From positions 1 through 61,936 of the forward strand of contig NZ_JAGTPK010000031.1 of the NCBI RefSeq assembly GCF_021147775.1: a stretch of 61,936 nucleotides of DNA. The letters run 5' to 3'. Each line of letters begins with the position of its first letter. The first letter of the stretch is position 1. Position numbers and translations under genes: made by a program. Positions 32,280-40,861 of this stretch are shown here, piece after piece. This stretch comes from Pseudomonas californiensis (lineage in GTDB: Bacteria > Pseudomonadota > Gammaproteobacteria > Pseudomonadales > Pseudomonadaceae). The notes below the pieces were generated by a model. The model was not told where the DNA came from. It saw only the letters and a program-made list of their open reading frames with translations, and did not search any database.

Positions 32280-32510
32280 TCATTTGTCTTCCAGATGAGT
32301 CTGTACAGGATCAGAGGGAATGCTGCCGATCTTCATCCCCAATAAAACCGCCACTTTGTGCGCTTCGCCACGTCGTCCTTTCTTGCGTCCCGACAGAACC
32401 TGATAGGTCGTTGCCGGATCTACATTGTTCTCTCGAGCGAATTGTTGAACAGATTTGCCCTGTTGTTCGAGCCAGGCCTTGGCTTGTGCAGCAGTACGTA
32501 TTCCGGGCAT
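32280..32510 (-). CDS. Small HTH DNA-binding protein
   Basis: A 76-residue protein with one helix-turn-helix-like segment (VQQFARENNVDPATTYQVLSG) and a basic patch (GRKKGRRGEAHK), a small phage-repressor-like or Cro-like fold often annotated as DNA-binding protein in pseudomonads. It is divergent from a second XRE gene with 82 bp between, which contains repeated TTCAAAT motifs (near 32513, 32522 and 32586) that could be shared operators. Prophage origin is possible, but no other phage gene is near. Confidence 0.7.
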   Translation of the reverse strand: MPGIRTAAQAKAWLEQQGKSVQQFARENNVDPATTYQVLSGRKKGRRGEAHKVAVLLGMKIGSIPSDPVQTHLEDK

Positions 32511-32592
32511 AGTTCAAATCCGTTCAAATAAGTAAAATTTTATCCAGATTCTACCATTCGTAAGGATGGGGTCAACAGGGTTATACATTCAA

Positions 32593-32952
32593 ATGAGTGG
32601 AATTGGGTACCGACTAAGAAAAGAAAGAGAACGTCTGGGGCTGTCTCAGCGTGCCTTCGGTGAAATCGGTGGTGTGGAAGCGAACGCGCAAGGCAAGTAT
32701 GAAAGCGGTGATCGCGCGCCCAAGGCTGATTATCTCGCCGCTGTCGCAGCCAAGGGCGTGGATGTGCTCTATGTGCTGACCGGAAAGGCTACTCCGGTGC
32801 CGGTCGATAACCTCAGTGTTGCCGAAGAAAAGGTCCTGGGCAGCTACCGAGTGCTGGACAAGGAAGATCAGGATGCTATCAGGCGATTAACGACTACTAT
32901 GGCCGAGTTGTCCGCTTCCTATTCGACGACCGACAAATCCTCTGAAAGCTGA
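32593..32952 (+). CDS. XRE-family transcriptional regulator
   Basis: About 119 residues. An XRE HTH occupies roughly 5-60 (RLRKERERLGLSQRAFGEIGG, shortened; then KYESGDRAPKADYLAAVA) and the C-terminal tail is acidic and Ser/Thr-rich. ATG at 32593 chosen because the protein then begins at the HTH (MSGIGYRLRKE); an in-frame ATG at 32566 preceded closely by AAGG is the alternative. It is divergent from the small HTH gene and precedes gacA; a terminator at 33099 separates it from gacA. Confidence 0.8.
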   Translation: MSGIGYRLRKERERLGLSQRAFGEIGGVEANAQGKYESGDRAPKADYLAAVAAKGVDVLYVLTGKATPVPVDNLSVAEEKVLGSYRVLDKEDQDAIRRLTTTMAELSASYSTTDKSSES

Positions 32953-33098
32953 TCAGGCCGTTGGTCTGGAAGCGATGCCGCTTTTACATTCAATAACGGG
33001 TGACAGCTATTTGCATACTGTACCCGGTCGTTCACCCGGAGCAGGGCTTGCCAGAGCTTAAGCTGGGTAGTTTTAACCTGTGCCTGCTTAAACCGAAA

Positions 33099-33121
33099 CA
33101 GACCCTAGGTCTGTGTCGCTG
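33099..33121 (+). terminator. Probable terminator between the XRE gene and gacA
   Basis: ACAGACC-CTA-GGTCTGT perfect 7-bp stem (33099-33115), followed within a few bases by a T-rich run (CTGTTTTTG). Confidence 0.55.
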
Positions 33122-33172
33122 TTTTTGTTATGGTGATTGTCATTCGTTATGTCCGTTGCGCGAGGTGTCTGC

Positions 33173-33817
33173 TTGATTAGGGTGCTAGTTGTCGATGACC
33201 ATGATCTAGTTCGGACAGGCATCACTCGCATGCTGGCCGACATAGATGGCCTGCAGGTTGTAGGTCAGGCTGATTCGGGCGAAGAAGCCCTGAAAAAGGC
33301 CCGGGAACTGAAGCCCGACGTGGTATTGATGGATGTCAAAATGCCAGGTATTGGTGGGCTTGAGGCCACTCGCAAGATGCTGCGCAGCCATCCGGATATC
33401 AAGGTTGTGGCCGTCACTGTCTGCGAAGAAGACCCTTTTCCGACTCGTCTTCTGCAAGCTGGCGCTGCCGGGTACATGACCAAAGGCGCCGGGCTTGGTG
33501 AAATGGTTCAGGCCATTCGCCTGGTGTTTGCCGGCCAGCGTTATATCAGCCCGCAGATCGCCCAGCAGTTGGCATTGAAATCGTTTCAGCCACAGGTCAA
33601 CAACTCGCCTTTCGACCTGCTCTCCGAGCGTGAGATACAGATTGCGTTGATGATTGTCGGTTGCCAGAAGGTCCAGACCATTTCCGACAAGCTATGCCTG
33701 TCGCCCAAAACCGTGAATACCTACCGTTATCGAATCTTTGAAAAGCTCTCTATCAGCAGTGATGTCGAGTTGGCTTTACTGGCTGTTCGTCACGGCATGG
33801 TGGATGCCAGCGCCTGA
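33173..33817 (+). CDS. gacA: GacA response regulator
   Basis: A 214-residue NarL/FixJ-type regulator starting at a TTG (GAGGTG upstream), the known start codon of Pseudomonas gacA. The receiver domain has the acidic pocket (VVDDHD), phospho-acceptor Asp54 in VVLMDVKMPG and Lys in YMTKGAG; the C-terminal LuxR-type HTH includes SEREIQIALMI and LSPKTVNTYRYRIFEKL. Phosphorylated by GacS, it activates the Rsm small RNAs that control secondary metabolism and virulence. uvrC follows after two bases, the conserved gacA-uvrC arrangement. Confidence 0.97.
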   Translation: MIRVLVVDDHDLVRTGITRMLADIDGLQVVGQADSGEEALKKARELKPDVVLMDVKMPGIGGLEATRKMLRSHPDIKVVAVTVCEEDPFPTRLLQAGAAGYMTKGAGLGEMVQAIRLVFAGQRYISPQIAQQLALKSFQPQVNNSPFDLLSEREIQIALMIVGCQKVQTISDKLCLSPKTVNTYRYRIFEKLSISSDVELALLAVRHGMVDASA

Positions 33818-33819
33818 AC

Positions 33820-35643
33820 ATGACCCAGATATTTGATCCAAGTGCATTTCTTTCGACCTGCAGCGGTCGTCCCGGCGTCTATCGGATGTTCGACGCCGAA
33901 GCGAAACTCCTGTACGTCGGCAAAGCCAAAAACCTCAAAAAGCGCCTTGCCAGCTATTTTCGCAAGACCGGTCACGCGCCCAAGACTGGCGCGCTGGTTG
34001 CGCGTATCGCGCAGATCGAAACCACCATCACTGCCAATGAAACCGAAGCGCTGTTGCTGGAGCAGACACTCATCAAAGAGTGGCGGCCGCCTTACAACAT
34101 TCTGCTGCGCGACGATAAGTCTTATCCGTATGTCTACCTGTCGGACGGGCCGTTTCCGCGCCTGAGCATCCATCGCGGATCGAAGAAGGGCAAAGGTCGG
34201 TATTTCGGACCTTACCCAAGTGCTGGCGCCATTCGTGAGAGCCTGAGCCTGCTGCAGAAGACCTTCCAGGTTCGCCAGTGCGAAGACAGCTATTTCAAGA
34301 ATCGCAACCGGCCTTGTCTGCAGTATCAGATCAAGCGTTGCAAGGGGCCGTGTGTGGACCTTGTAGCGCCCGAGGTCTACGCAGAAGACGTTCGCCACTC
34401 GGTGATGTTTCTGGAAGGTCGCAGCAATGCCCTGAGTGACGAGCTGAACGCGGCCATGGAAAAGGCCGCGATGGCGCTGGATTTTGAACGTGCGGCTGAA
34501 CTGCGTGACCAGGTCGCGCTGCTGCGTCGTGTCCAGGATCAGCAGAGCATGGAAGGCGGTACGGGGGATGTCGATGTAGTCGCTGCGTTCGTCAACCCGG
34601 GCGGTGCATGTGTGCACTTGATCTCGGTTCGTGGTGGGCGCGTACTCGGCAGCAAGAATTTCTTCCCGCAGGTGGGGATCGAAGAGGAGGTCGGTGAGGT
34701 CATGTCGGCGTTCCTGGCGCAATATTTCCTCGGCGGCGTGGATCGCGAATTGCCCAGCGAAGTCATCGTCAACGTCGTCAACGAAGACTTTCCTGCGCTG
34801 ATCGAGGCCATCGAGGAATCTCGCGGACGTGAAATGACCATCAGCCACCGGGTGCGTGGCACGCGGGCACGCTGGCAGCAACTGGCCGTCACCAACGCCG
34901 AGCAGGCGCTGGCGGCACGTCTTGCCAACCGCCAGCACGTCGCATCGCGCTTTGAAGCGCTGGCCAAGGTGTTGAATCTCGACGAGCCACCGATGCGTCT
35001 TGAGTGTTACGACATCAGCCATTCCAGCGGCGAAGCGACCGTTGCCTCCTGTGTAGTGTTCGGCCCTGAAGGACCAATCAAGTCCGACTACAGGCGGTTC
35101 AATATCGAGGGCGTGACGGCCGGCGATGACTACGCGGCCATGCACCAGGCACTGACCCGACGCTACAGCCGTATAAAGGACGGGGAGGGCAAACTGCCTG
35201 ACGTTCTGCTGGTTGACGGCGGCAAAGGCCAGATGTCCATGGCGCGTGACGTGCTCAACGAGCTGGCGGTGCCGGACCTTATCCTGCTGGGCGTGGCCAA
35301 AGGTACAACCCGCAAGGCCGGTTTCGAAACCCTGTATCTGAATGACGCAGCTCATGAGTTCACATTGCCAGGCGATTCGCCTGCGCTGCACCTTATCCAG
35401 CAGATTCGCGACGAGGCTCACCGCTTCGCAATCACCGGCCACCGTGCGCGACGTGGCAAGACACGCCGCACCTCTACGCTCGAAGGCGTCGCCGGTGTCG
35501 GGCCAACCCGCCGCCGTGACCTGCTGAAACACTTCGGTGGATTGCAGGAACTGTCCCGTGCCAGCGTGGATGAAATCGCAAAAGCGCCGGGAATCAGTAA
35601 AAAGCTCGCAGAGTCGATTTATGCAAACCTGCACAGCGAGTAG
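33820..35643 (+). CDS. uvrC: Excinuclease ABC subunit C
   Basis: A 607-residue UvrC: GIY-YIG nuclease at the N-terminus (GVYRMFDAEAKLLYVGKAKN), UVR motif near 205-240 (AAMALDFERAAELRDQ), RNase H-like 5' nuclease half (ECYDISHSSGEATVAS, DVLLVDGGKGQ) and tandem helix-hairpin-helix at the C-terminus (VGPTRRRDLLKHFGG, GISKKLAESIY). It makes both incisions around UvrB-marked lesions. It starts two bases after gacA stops, so they are cotranscribed. Confidence 0.97.
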   Translation: MTQIFDPSAFLSTCSGRPGVYRMFDAEAKLLYVGKAKNLKKRLASYFRKTGHAPKTGALVARIAQIETTITANETEALLLEQTLIKEWRPPYNILLRDDKSYPYVYLSDGPFPRLSIHRGSKKGKGRYFGPYPSAGAIRESLSLLQKTFQVRQCEDSYFKNRNRPCLQYQIKRCKGPCVDLVAPEVYAEDVRHSVMFLEGRSNALSDELNAAMEKAAMALDFERAAELRDQVALLRRVQDQQSMEGGTGDVDVVAAFVNPGGACVHLISVRGGRVLGSKNFFPQVGIEEEVGEVMSAFLAQYFLGGVDRELPSEVIVNVVNEDFPALIEAIEESRGREMTISHRVRGTRARWQQLAVTNAEQALAARLANRQHVASRFEALAKVLNLDEPPMRLECYDISHSSGEATVASCVVFGPEGPIKSDYRRFNIEGVTAGDDYAAMHQALTRRYSRIKDGEGKLPDVLLVDGGKGQMSMARDVLNELAVPDLILLGVAKGTTRKAGFETLYLNDAAHEFTLPGDSPALHLIQQIRDEAHRFAITGHRARRGKTRRTSTLEGVAGVGPTRRRDLLKHFGGLQELSRASVDEIAKAPGISKKLAESIYANLHSE

Positions 35644-35675
35644 AATGCTCGCTCACCTCGTAGCCAGTTGTGCCG

Positions 35676-36236
35676 ATGAATATCCCTAATCTGATTACCG
35701 TACTTCGCGTTTTACTGATTCCGATCTTCATATTGCTGTTTTACATGCCTTACCACTGGAGCTATATGGCAGCCAGTGTCGTCTTCGCATTCGCCGCTGC
35801 GACGGACTGGCTGGATGGTTATCTGGCGCGTCGCCTTGAACAAAGCACGCCATTCGGTGCGTTTCTCGACCCTGTGGCCGACAAGCTCATGGTCGCCGTG
35901 GCGCTGGTGCTGCTGGTACAGGCGCATGCCAACCTGTGGCTGACGTTGCCTGCCGCTGTGATCATCGGGCGCGAGATCGTTATTTCGGCACTGCGTGAGT
36001 GGATGGCTGAAATCGGTGCGCGTGCTCAGGTCGCGGTTTCGAGCATGGGCAAGTGGAAAACGGCTGCTCAGATGCTTGCGCTGGTCATCCTGCTGGGCAA
36101 TCCGCCCGCCATCACGATCTGGGTAATTCTGGGTTATGCATTGCTGCTGGTTGCAGCAGGGCTTACCTTGTGGTCGATGGTCCAATATCTGAGGGCCGCA
36201 TGGCCTCATCTGAAAACCACTGCAGAAAAAAAATAA
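35676..36236 (+). CDS. pgsA: CDP-diacylglycerol-glycerol-3-phosphate 3-phosphatidyltransferase
   Basis: A 186-residue integral membrane CDP-alcohol phosphotransferase. The family signature D-G-x2-A-R-x8-G-x3-D-x3-D is seen in DWLDGYLARRLEQSTPFGAF followed by LDPVADK. It makes phosphatidylglycerol phosphate, the step to PG and cardiolipin. ATG at 35676 gives the usual MNIPNLITVLRV start; a GTG six bases upstream is in frame. It is 32 bp after uvrC, the order seen in many gammaproteobacteria, and precedes tRNA-Gly. Confidence 0.96.
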   Translation: MNIPNLITVLRVLLIPIFILLFYMPYHWSYMAASVVFAFAAATDWLDGYLARRLEQSTPFGAFLDPVADKLMVAVALVLLVQAHANLWLTLPAAVIIGREIVISALREWMAEIGARAQVAVSSMGKWKTAAQMLALVILLGNPPAITIWVILGYALLLVAAGLTLWSMVQYLRAAWPHLKTTAEKK

Positions 36237-36302
36237 GTTTTTGAATCAAGGGGTTGACGGCGCAGTTTCAAACGCTAGAATAGCGCCCGTCACCAAGACG
36301 AT

Positions 36303-36378
<76 letters not shown>

Positions 36379-36420
36379 AACATAGCGTTTCAGGACCCAT
36401 AAGGGGTTCTGAGACGATGG

Positions 36421-36446
36421 AAAAAAGGACCTTCGGGTCCTTTTTT
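36421..36446 (+). terminator. Rho-independent terminator after tRNA-Gly
   Basis: AAAAAAGGACC-TTCG-GGTCCTTTTTT: an 11-bp stem with a UUCG tetraloop, bidirectional in form; it ends the pgsA/tRNA transcript. Confidence 0.9.
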
Positions 36447-36534
36447 CGTTTCTCCCTCCAGCAAAGCGCATTTGACGGTGCTTCCAGAACGCACGATGGG
36501 TGCACCGCAAGCGAAGTGCGCCCATCGGCGAATG

Positions 36535-37326
36535 TCACGTTGCTTCCTGCCCGTGCCAGCCCAATTGCCTGGAAATTTGCTGAGTGGCCTCCATCAGGCG
36601 TCTGACGTAGTCCAGCTTCAATTCTTCGCGGAAGCGAAAGCACGGAAATGACACGCTCAAGCCGCCGATCACATGGCCAAAACGGTCGCGAATCGGTGCG
36701 GCCAGGCAGCGCATGTTGTCTTCAAACTCTTCGTGGTCTTCGGCATAGCCTTGGGCGCGAACCACTTCCAGTTCTTGCAGATACGCTTCGATGCTCGTCA
36801 AGGTGTTGGCAGTGCGCCGTTCGAAACTTTCTTCCTGCAAGTGGGCAATCAGTTCTGGCTGCTCCAGCCATGCCATCAGTACTTTGCCGATACCGGTGCA
36901 ATACAGCGGTGCACGTCTACCGATGCGCGAGTACATGCGCAAGTTGTACTTGGAGTCGATCTTGTGGACATAGACGATGCTGCCTTCGTCGAGAATGCCC
37001 AGGTGCACAGTTTCGGCGGTGAGCTCGTTGATGCGTCGCATCCCCGGTTCCGCCTCGCGGACGATGTCCAGGTGGGGCAGGGCCTGTGCGCCTAGTTCAA
37101 ACAGCCGGACGCTTAGCCGATAGCGGTCCTCGGCATCCTGCACCACATAACCGCGAGCTTTTAGCGACTGTAAAAACCGGTAAACCGTGCTTTTTGACAT
37201 GTCCAGTTTTTGCGCGATTTCTGACACGCCACTTTCCTCAGGATGTTCGGCCAAGGCTTCGAGGACGGCCATGGTCCGGCCTACGGCAGAGACCAGCTCA
37301 TTGTTCTGAAGGGTGCTGCTGTCCAT
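36535..37326 (-). CDS. kdgR: IclR-family regulator, KdgR-like
   Basis: A 263-residue IclR protein: winged HTH (about 15-75, KLDMSKSTVYRFLQSLKARG) and effector domain with VHLGILDEGSIVYVHKID and LRMYSRIGRRAPLYCT. These blocks match enterobacterial KdgR by memory, a repressor that senses 2-keto-3-deoxygluconate. ATG at 37326 has GGAG upstream; an upstream frame from 37431 is not used. It is divergent from kdgK, and two operator-like boxes lie in the shared region, so it probably represses the hexuronate operon and itself. Confidence 0.9.
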   Translation of the reverse strand: MDSSTLQNNELVSAVGRTMAVLEALAEHPEESGVSEIAQKLDMSKSTVYRFLQSLKARGYVVQDAEDRYRLSVRLFELGAQALPHLDIVREAEPGMRRINELTAETVHLGILDEGSIVYVHKIDSKYNLRMYSRIGRRAPLYCTGIGKVLMAWLEQPELIAHLQEESFERRTANTLTSIEAYLQELEVVRAQGYAEDHEEFEDNMRCLAAPIRDRFGHVIGGLSVSFPCFRFREELKLDYVRRLMEATQQISRQLGWHGQEAT

Positions 37327-37370
37327 GAAGGCTCCAACGGTAACGTAAAACTCAAGGATATACGCTGGCG

Positions 37371-37390
37371 AATCAAAACGCTGTTTCATT
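37371..37390. promoter_or_regulatory. KdgR-type operator, box 1
   Basis: AATCAAAACGCTGTTTCATT fits the enterobacterial KdgR consensus AATRAAAYRYYRTTTYATT closely in base order and symmetry. It lies just upstream of the kdgK -35 and within the kdgR leader, so could control both directions. Confidence 0.65.
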
Positions 37391-37394
37391 TTTC

Positions 37395-37422
37395 TTGACG
37401 ATGCAGAAAATCTGATTAAACT
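37395..37422 (+). promoter_or_regulatory. Sigma-70-like promoter of the kdgK operon
   Basis: TTGACG (37395-37400), 16-bp spacer, TAAACT (37417-37422). It is sandwiched between the two KdgR boxes, as expected for repression. Confidence 0.5.
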
Positions 37423-37438
37423 CGACCTCATTCCTTGG

Positions 37439-37459
37439 AAATGAAACGCCGTTTTAAAA
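37439..37459. promoter_or_regulatory. KdgR-type operator, box 2
   Basis: AATGAAACGCCGTTTTAAAA matches the first half of the KdgR consensus well and the second less so. It lies between the promoter and the kdgK start at 37477, which supports the downstream start. Confidence 0.6.
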
Positions 37460-37476
37460 TAATAAAGGCGCCAGAG

Positions 37477-38478
37477 ATGAACGCAATTCCAGAACAGTGC
37501 AAGCAGACCGCCCCATCCCGCCCACTCAAAGTGGCGCTTTTGGGCGAGTGCATGATCGAGATGCGTGGTGATCCTGTGTCAGGCATCACCCAGACCTTCG
37601 GCGGCGACACCCTCAACGCCGCGGTGTATCTTTCCCGATTGACCTCCCACGAGCAGGTCTTCGCGGACTACGTCACCGCCATCGGTGCCGACAGCTTCAG
37701 TGACGCCATGCGTCAGTTGTGGCGGGATGAAGGTGTTGGCGACCAACATGTGCGTGTGATCGAGGATGCGCTGCCGGGCTTGTACGTCATCCAGACCGAT
37801 ACCCAGGGCGAACGACGTTTTCTGTACTGGCGTGGCGAAGCGGCTGCTCGACGCATGTTTGATGGCTCTGAAGCAGATACCGTTCTGCAGACTCTTGCAG
37901 AGTACGACTACATCTATCTGAGTGGCATCAGCCTGGCGATTCTCACGGCCACTGGTCGTGAACGCCTGATGCACGCCTTGCGTGCAGCCCGTGAGTCCGG
38001 AACGCGCATCGTCTTCGACAACAACTACCGTCCTCATCTGTGGCCTGACGCCCGGGCAGCGCGCCAGGCTTACGGAGTCATGTTGCGTCTGACAGACCTG
38101 GCGCTGATTACCTGGGAGGATGACGCTGCCTTGTTCGGTTATGCCAATGTCGAAGTGCTGTTGCGCGCCTACGCAGATTTTGGCGTGAGTGAAGTCGCCG
38201 TTAAACGTGGCGTGACCTCGTGCTTGATTCAGTGCCCCTCAGGCCGTTTCGAAGTGCCCGCCGAGCAAGTGTCGCACGTCGTCGACACCACCGCTGCGGG
38301 CGACTCCTTCAGTGCGGCCTACCTTTCGTGCCGCCTGCAAGGCGGTGACCCGCAACTGGCGGCGCGCTGGGGTCATCGACTGGCGGCCCAGGTGGTCCAG
38401 CATCGCGGGGCGCTGATCCCTGGCAGTGCCATGCCCAGCCTGAACATGTCTTCACTCTCTTCTGCAGCAGAGGCCTGA
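37477..38478 (+). CDS. kdgK: 2-dehydro-3-deoxygluconokinase (PfkB family)
   Basis: A 333-residue ribokinase-fold sugar kinase. It begins KVALLGECMIEMRG, has GGDTLNAAVYLSRL (substrate loop), FDNNYRPHLWPD, and the anion-hole/catalytic motif DTTAAGDSFSAAYL with the base Asp. It phosphorylates 2-keto-3-deoxygluconate to KDPG, the product entering Entner-Doudoroff. It heads the operon, under the KdgR boxes. ATG at 37477 chosen; 37441 and 37435 are upstream in-frame alternatives overlapping box 2. Confidence 0.93.
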   Translation: MNAIPEQCKQTAPSRPLKVALLGECMIEMRGDPVSGITQTFGGDTLNAAVYLSRLTSHEQVFADYVTAIGADSFSDAMRQLWRDEGVGDQHVRVIEDALPGLYVIQTDTQGERRFLYWRGEAAARRMFDGSEADTVLQTLAEYDYIYLSGISLAILTATGRERLMHALRAARESGTRIVFDNNYRPHLWPDARAARQAYGVMLRLTDLALITWEDDAALFGYANVEVLLRAYADFGVSEVAVKRGVTSCLIQCPSGRFEVPAEQVSHVVDTTAAGDSFSAAYLSCRLQGGDPQLAARWGHRLAAQVVQHRGALIPGSAMPSLNMSSLSSAAEA

Positions 38479-38482
38479 CCTT

Positions 38483-39694
38483 ATGAAAATCATTGAAGCC
38501 CGCGTGATTGTTACCTGCCCGGGTCGCAACCTGATCACGTTGAAAATCGTCACTGATTCCGGCGTCTACGGCATCGGCGATGCGACCTTGAACGGTCGGG
38601 AAATGGCGGTGGTCGCCTACCTTGAAGAACACGTGCTGCCCGCGCTGATCGGCCGCGATGCCCAGCGCATCGAAGACATCTGGCAGTACCTGTATCGCGG
38701 GGCTTACTGGCGCCGTGGCCCGGTGACCATGACTGCGATTGCAGCCGTGGACATCGCCCTGTGGGACATCAAGGCCAAGGCCGCAAACATGCCGTTGTAC
38801 CAGTTGCTCGGTGGCAAAAGCCGCGAGCGCGTCATGGTCTATGGGCATGCCACAGGCAAGGACATTGAAGGATGCCTGGATGAAGTCGCCCGTCATGTCG
38901 AACTGGGTTACAAGGCGGTGCGCGTGCAATGCGGGATTCCCGGTATCGCGACCACCTATGGCGTGGCCAAGCGCATCGGTGAGCGCTATGAGCCGGCCGA
39001 CAGCGACCTGCCGGCTGAACATGTGTGGGACACCGCCAAATATCTGAACCACGTGCCCAAGCTGTTTGCCGCCGTTCGCGAGCGTTTCGGTGATGACTTG
39101 CACATCCTTCACGACGTGCATCATCGCCTTACGCCCATAGAAGCAGGGCGCCTTGGCAAGGCTGTCGAGCCGTTCAATCTGTTCTGGCTCGAAGACTGCA
39201 CCCCTGCGGAAAATCAGGAAGCGTTCCGCCTGATTCGCCAACACACCACGACGCCACTGGCGGTGGGTGAGGTCTTCAACTCCATTCATGATTGCCGCGA
39301 GCTGATCCAGGAACAGTTGATCGATTACATTCGCGCCACCCTGGTGCACGCGGGTGGCATCACTCATGTGCGACGCATTGCCGACTTTGCAGCGCTGTAT
39401 CAGGTGCGCACCGGCTTTCATGGTGCCACCGACCTGTCACCTGTCTGCATGGGTGCGGCGCTGCATTTCGATACCTGGGTGCCCAACTTCGGCATTCAGG
39501 AACACATGCCCCACAACGAATGTATCGACGAAGTCTTCCCTCACGCCTATCGCTTTGAAGATGGCCACTTCACGCCCGGCGAGACACCAGGGCATGGCGT
39601 CGATATCGACGAAAACCTCGCTGCGAAGTACCCCTACAAACGCGCCAGCCTGCCGGTCAACCGCTTGGAAGACGGCACGCTTTGGCATTGGTAA
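38483..39694 (+). CDS. manD: Enolase-superfamily D-mannonate dehydratase (ManD/RspA subgroup)
   Basis: A 403-residue enolase-superfamily dehydratase with residues of the ManD subgroup: Arg147 in KAVRVQ, Tyr159 in TTYG, metal ligands in HDVHHRL (Asp211), WLEDC and GEVFN, and HGATDLSP toward the C-terminus. ManD proper dehydrates D-mannonate to KDG; many subgroup members are slow or inactive on it. Its direct neighbour is RspB-like, as in the rspAB pair. Four bases separate it from kdgK, so it is in the operon. A second, unrelated mannonate dehydratase (uxuA) lies in the same operon. Confidence 0.88.
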   Translation: MKIIEARVIVTCPGRNLITLKIVTDSGVYGIGDATLNGREMAVVAYLEEHVLPALIGRDAQRIEDIWQYLYRGAYWRRGPVTMTAIAAVDIALWDIKAKAANMPLYQLLGGKSRERVMVYGHATGKDIEGCLDEVARHVELGYKAVRVQCGIPGIATTYGVAKRIGERYEPADSDLPAEHVWDTAKYLNHVPKLFAAVRERFGDDLHILHDVHHRLTPIEAGRLGKAVEPFNLFWLEDCTPAENQEAFRLIRQHTTTPLAVGEVFNSIHDCRELIQEQLIDYIRATLVHAGGITHVRRIADFAALYQVRTGFHGATDLSPVCMGAALHFDTWVPNFGIQEHMPHNECIDEVFPHAYRFEDGHFTPGETPGHGVDIDENLAAKYPYKRASLPVNRLEDGTLWHW

Positions 39695-39762
39695 GCGCTG
39701 CATCGACTGGTCAACAACGCTAAGAACACAGGGTGCCCGCTTGCCCTGTCAGGAGCTATCCG

Positions 39763-40794
39763 ATGAAAGCTTTTCAAGTAAGAGCACCCTTTGAATACGG
39801 CCTGGCGCAGGTCGATATGCCACAAGTGGCGCCCGGTGAAGTCAAGGTTGACGTCGCCTACGCCGGTATTTGTGGCTCGGACATGCACATCATCCACGGC
39901 CAAAACGCGTTTGTGCAGTTTCCGCGGGTAACCGGCCATGAGTTTTCTGGCGTGGTCCGGGAAGTGGGCGAGGGCGTCACACACCTAAAGACCGGCGACC
40001 GCGTGTGTATTGATCCGGTCATCAGCTGCGGCACCTGTTACCCCTGCAGGATCAACCGGCCGAATGTCTGCACGCAGTTGCAGGTGATTGGCGTGCACCG
40101 CGATGGCGGTTTCAGCGAGCACGTGTGTGTGCCCGCCGGCAACGCCCACCGCCTGCCGGACTCGATGTCCCTGAGCCATGCGGCGTTGGTAGAACCTTAC
40201 ACCATCGCCCTCAACGTGCTTGATCGCATGCAGCCCGAGCCGGGCGACAGTCTTTTGATCTACGGCGCAGGCGTAATTGGCCTGACGCTGGTGCAAATGG
40301 CCAAGGCACTGGGGATGACCGATATCACCGTGACCGATGTCATCGATACGCGCCTGGAGACTGCCAAGGCGCTGGGCGCCAGCCGTACGCTAAACGGCAA
40401 GGATGTCGATGTCGAGGCAACGATGCGCGAATTGACCCACGGCGAAGGCGTGCCGTTGATCGTCGATGCGGCCTGCATTCCAGCGCTGATGCCACAAATG
40501 GTGCGCCTGGCCTCGCCCGCGGGGCGTATCGGTCTGCTGGGTTTCAACACAGTGCCGAGTGACCTGGTGCAGCTGGAGATGATCAAGAAAGAACTGACGC
40601 TGGTGGGATCACGCCTGAACAATCGCAAGTTTCCACGGGTGATCGAACTGATCGCCAGCGGCAAATTGCACGTGCGGGACCTGATCAGTCACCGCGTCAG
40701 CTTCGACGAAATGCCGGGGGCAATCGATCTGATCGAAAACCACCCCGAGCAGACACGCAAGGTTCTGGTGGAGCTGAGCAGCGCCCATCAATAG
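39763..40794 (+). CDS. rspB: Zn-dependent dehydrogenase, RspB-like (probable sugar-acid 5-dehydrogenase)
   Basis: A 343-residue medium-chain zinc dehydrogenase. Catalytic zinc ligands CGSDMH and GHEFSGVV; structural zinc cysteines in SCGTCYPCRINRPNVC; NAD fold GAGVIGLTLVQMAK. RspB-type enzymes in such operons have been linked to L-gulonate (L-idonate) oxidation to D-fructuronate, which would be reduced by the uxuB product two genes downstream. GGAG lies upstream of the ATG at 39763. Substrate is inferred from context. Confidence 0.85.
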   Translation: MKAFQVRAPFEYGLAQVDMPQVAPGEVKVDVAYAGICGSDMHIIHGQNAFVQFPRVTGHEFSGVVREVGEGVTHLKTGDRVCIDPVISCGTCYPCRINRPNVCTQLQVIGVHRDGGFSEHVCVPAGNAHRLPDSMSLSHAALVEPYTIALNVLDRMQPEPGDSLLIYGAGVIGLTLVQMAKALGMTDITVTDVIDTRLETAKALGASRTLNGKDVDVEATMRELTHGEGVPLIVDAACIPALMPQMVRLASPAGRIGLLGFNTVPSDLVQLEMIKKELTLVGSRLNNRKFPRVIELIASGKLHVRDLISHRVSFDEMPGAIDLIENHPEQTRKVLVELSSAHQ

Positions 40795-40861
40795 CCGTCT
40801 GTAGATACTCGTGCCCCTGCGGGCACCCTCACCGAATAAACACAAGAAGCGGGAGGTTCCA

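Noticed and set aside
33790..35634. 614-codon open frame antisense to uvrC
   Set aside because: It mirrors uvrC exactly, has no recognisable domain and arises from the high-GC third-position bias; uvrC on the other strand has every expected motif.
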